Made by a program: the position numbers and the translations under genes. A DNA stretch of 64,000 nt from Pseudonocardia sp. EC080619-01. GTDB taxonomy: Bacteria; Actinomycetota; Actinomycetes; Mycobacteriales; Pseudonocardiaceae. Of the stretch, positions 59,433 through 64,000 are shown one piece after another. The first letter of the stretch is position 1; each line of letters begins with the position of its first letter. Location: NCBI RefSeq assembly GCF_001420995.1, contig NZ_CP012184.1, positions 5,192,501 to 5,256,500 on the forward strand, given 5' to 3'. Under the pieces are notes generated by a model. That model had not been told where the DNA came from. It worked only from the letters and a program-made list of their open reading frames with translations, and ran no database searches.

Positions 59433-61155
59433 CCGCGCTACTGGTGCTCGAGGACGGGCGGATCTTCCGCGGGGAGGCGTACGGCGCCACCGGGGAGACG
59501 CTCGGCGAGGCCGTCTTCACCACCGGGATGACCGGCTACCAGGAGACCCTGACCGATCCGTCGTACCACCGTCAGATCGTGCTGCAGACCGCACCGCAGA
59601 TCGGCAACACCGGCTGGAACGACGACGACGACGAGTCGTCCGGCATCCAGGTCGCCGGCTACGTCGTGCGCGACCCCGCCCGGCGGGCGTCGAACTGGCG
59701 GTCCACCGGCTCGCTGGAGGACGCGCTGCGCGGGCAGGGGATCGTCGGGGTCGCGGGGATCGACACCCGCGCCGCGGTCCGGCACCTGCGCGAGCGGGGC
59801 GCGATGCGCGCCGGGATCTTCTCCGGTGACGCCCTGGCGCCCGACGACGAGCTCGTCGAGCGGGTGAAGGGGAGCCCGCAGATGGAGGGCGCCGACCTCT
59901 ACGGCGCCGTCACCACCGCCGAGACCTACGTGGTCCCCGCGGTCGGGGAGAAGCGGTTCGTCGTGGCCGCGCTCGACGTCGGGATCAAGTTCAACACCCC
60001 GCGGATGATGGCGGCGCGCGGCATCGAGGTGCACGTGCTGCCCGCCTCCAGCACCATCGAGACCGTCGAGTCGCTGCGCCCGGACGGATTCTTCCTGGCC
60101 AACGGCCCGGGTGACCCCGCCACCGCCGACGGCCCGGTCGAGCTGGCGAAGCAGGTGCTGGAGCGCCGGATCCCGCTGTTCGGGATCTGCTTCGGCAACC
60201 AGATCCTCGGCCGCGCGCTGGGCCGCTCCACCTACAAGCTGCGCTACGGCCACCGCGGCATCAACATCCCGGTCGTCGAGCACGCCACCGGGCGGGTCGC
60301 TATCACCTCGCAGAACCACGGCTTCGCCGTCGCCGGCGAGGCGGGCGAGGAGTTCGACACCCCGTACGGCCGCGCGCAGATCACCCACACCTGCCCGAAC
60401 GACGGCTGCGTCGAGGGCATGGCCGGGCTGGACTTCCCGGCGTTCTCGGTGCAGTACCACCCGGAGGCCGCAGCCGGCCCGCACGACGCCGCGGACCTGT
60501 TCGACCGGTTCGTGCAGCTGATGGCGGAGCACCCGGTCGGCTACGCCGGCGTCGCCGGCCAGCGGCCCGAGGGCGTCGAGCCCGCGCCGTACCCCGAGGT
60601 CGAGGTGCTGCCCGAGGACGAGGCCGAGGCGGACGCCCGGGCCGGCGCCGGAGGCGCAGCGGCCCCCGCACCCGGGCAGACCGCGCAGCCCTCGCCTGCC
60701 GCGCCGCCGTCGGCGACGGCGGGCCCGTCGGTGGAGCTGAACCCGGACCGTCCGGCCGCCACCGCGGTGCCGGCCGCGCCGATCGAGCCCGGCAGCCCCG
60801 AGGGCCCGCACACCGGGACCGCGGACGGGTCCGACCACACCACCCGGCTCCCGGTCACCCCGCCCGCCGGTGCGCGGGCCGTGCCGGACCGGGCCGGGGA
60901 TCCCGAGCCGGAGACCGGCCGGATGCCCGCCGTGGGGCGGCCCGGCACCCCGGACCCCCTCACCGCACCGTTCTCCGACGTCGAGAACGCCCTGCGCCAC
61001 GACGCCGACCCGCCCGCCGGCGGGTCGTCCGAGGACGCCGACCCGGTGACCGGCCGGTCCGGCCCCGTCGACGACCGACCCTGGCCACCACCCCCGGCCG
61101 ACCCGACCACCTCGTCCGACCAGGACGACCAGCAGGCCCGGCAGGAGGACCGCTG

Positions 61156-61156
<1 letters not shown>
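59429..61156 (+). CDS. carA: Carbamoyl-phosphate synthase small chain with long disordered tail
   Basis: Glutaminase subunit supplying ammonia to CarB for carbamoyl phosphate. The conserved part (1 to about 372) includes FTTGMTGYQETLTDPSY, the nucleophile elbow GICFGNQILG and the catalytic HPE in QYHPEAAAGP. It is followed by about 200 residues rich in Pro, Ala, Gly, Asp and Glu with no domain I can name, making 575 aa, against about 375-385 usual. The frame stays open with normal codon bias, so this is a real extension. TGA and the carB ATG share one base (TGATG). Confidence 0.95.

Positions 61157-64000
<2,844 letters not shown>

Overview
The window comes from a high-GC Gram-positive chromosome, most likely an actinomycete of the family Pseudonocardiaceae (possibly Pseudonocardia; inferred from gene order and codon bias, not from a marker gene). 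GC is high almost everywhere, GTG starts are common, and many genes overlap by 4 nt (GTGA or ATGA). Gene order matches actinobacterial blocks known from Mycobacterium and Streptomyces: ruvCAB-yajC-secDF-apt-relA-ppi-hisS-(Rv2578c-like)-aspS, then rarA-alaS-ruvX-mltG-aro, then pepQ-efp-nusB-bldD-pyrRBC-carAB. No rRNA, tRNA, IS element, phage gene or CRISPR array was found.

Layout. 1-5092: the 3' part of polA, then a minus-strand group (esterase, MOSC protein, unknown protein). 5233-17810: Holliday-junction resolution (ruvCAB), the Sec accessory complex (yajC, secD, secF), apt, relA, a small unknown protein, a membrane-anchored cyclophilin, hisS and a methyltransferase. 17812-25482: a YibE/F membrane protein facing, across a perfect SOS box, an SOS-type radical SAM protein whose iron-sulfur cysteine motif is interrupted by an intein; then aspS, a DUF389 protein and a kinase-fold protein. 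25516-33849: an SGNH hydrolase, an Lrp regulator with an aminotransferase, small membrane and zinc-ribbon proteins, rarA, a secreted S1 protease and an ECF sigma factor. 34366-45208: alaS with a complex leader, ruvX, mltG, an alcohol dehydrogenase, a repeat cluster, a spermidine-synthase-like protein, a prepilin peptidase and aroCKB. 45209-54194: accessory material inside the conserved aro-efp synteny: a 15-bp minisatellite, an HdeD-like protein, a TOPRIM and metallo-beta-lactamase pair, pepQ, and a five-gene block of response regulator, histidine kinase, CPBP protease and ABC transporter. 54417-64000: efp, nusB, bldD, and the pyrimidine operon pyrR-pyrB-pyrC-carA-carB, with carB running off the end.

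How it works together. Most genes are housekeeping: DNA repair, secretion, stringent response, tRNA charging, shikimate and pyrimidine synthesis. The most notable features are regulatory or structural: SOS boxes at the radical SAM gene and, degenerately, at ruvC; a PyrR-binding RNA hairpin that would cover the pyrR ribosome binding site; a repeated arrangement of TAnnnT hexamers 7-8 nt before start codons, implying leaderless mRNAs; mini-ORF leaders before mltG and alaS; absence of aroE and aroQ from their usual places; and long disordered C-terminal tails on several enzymes, longest on CarA.
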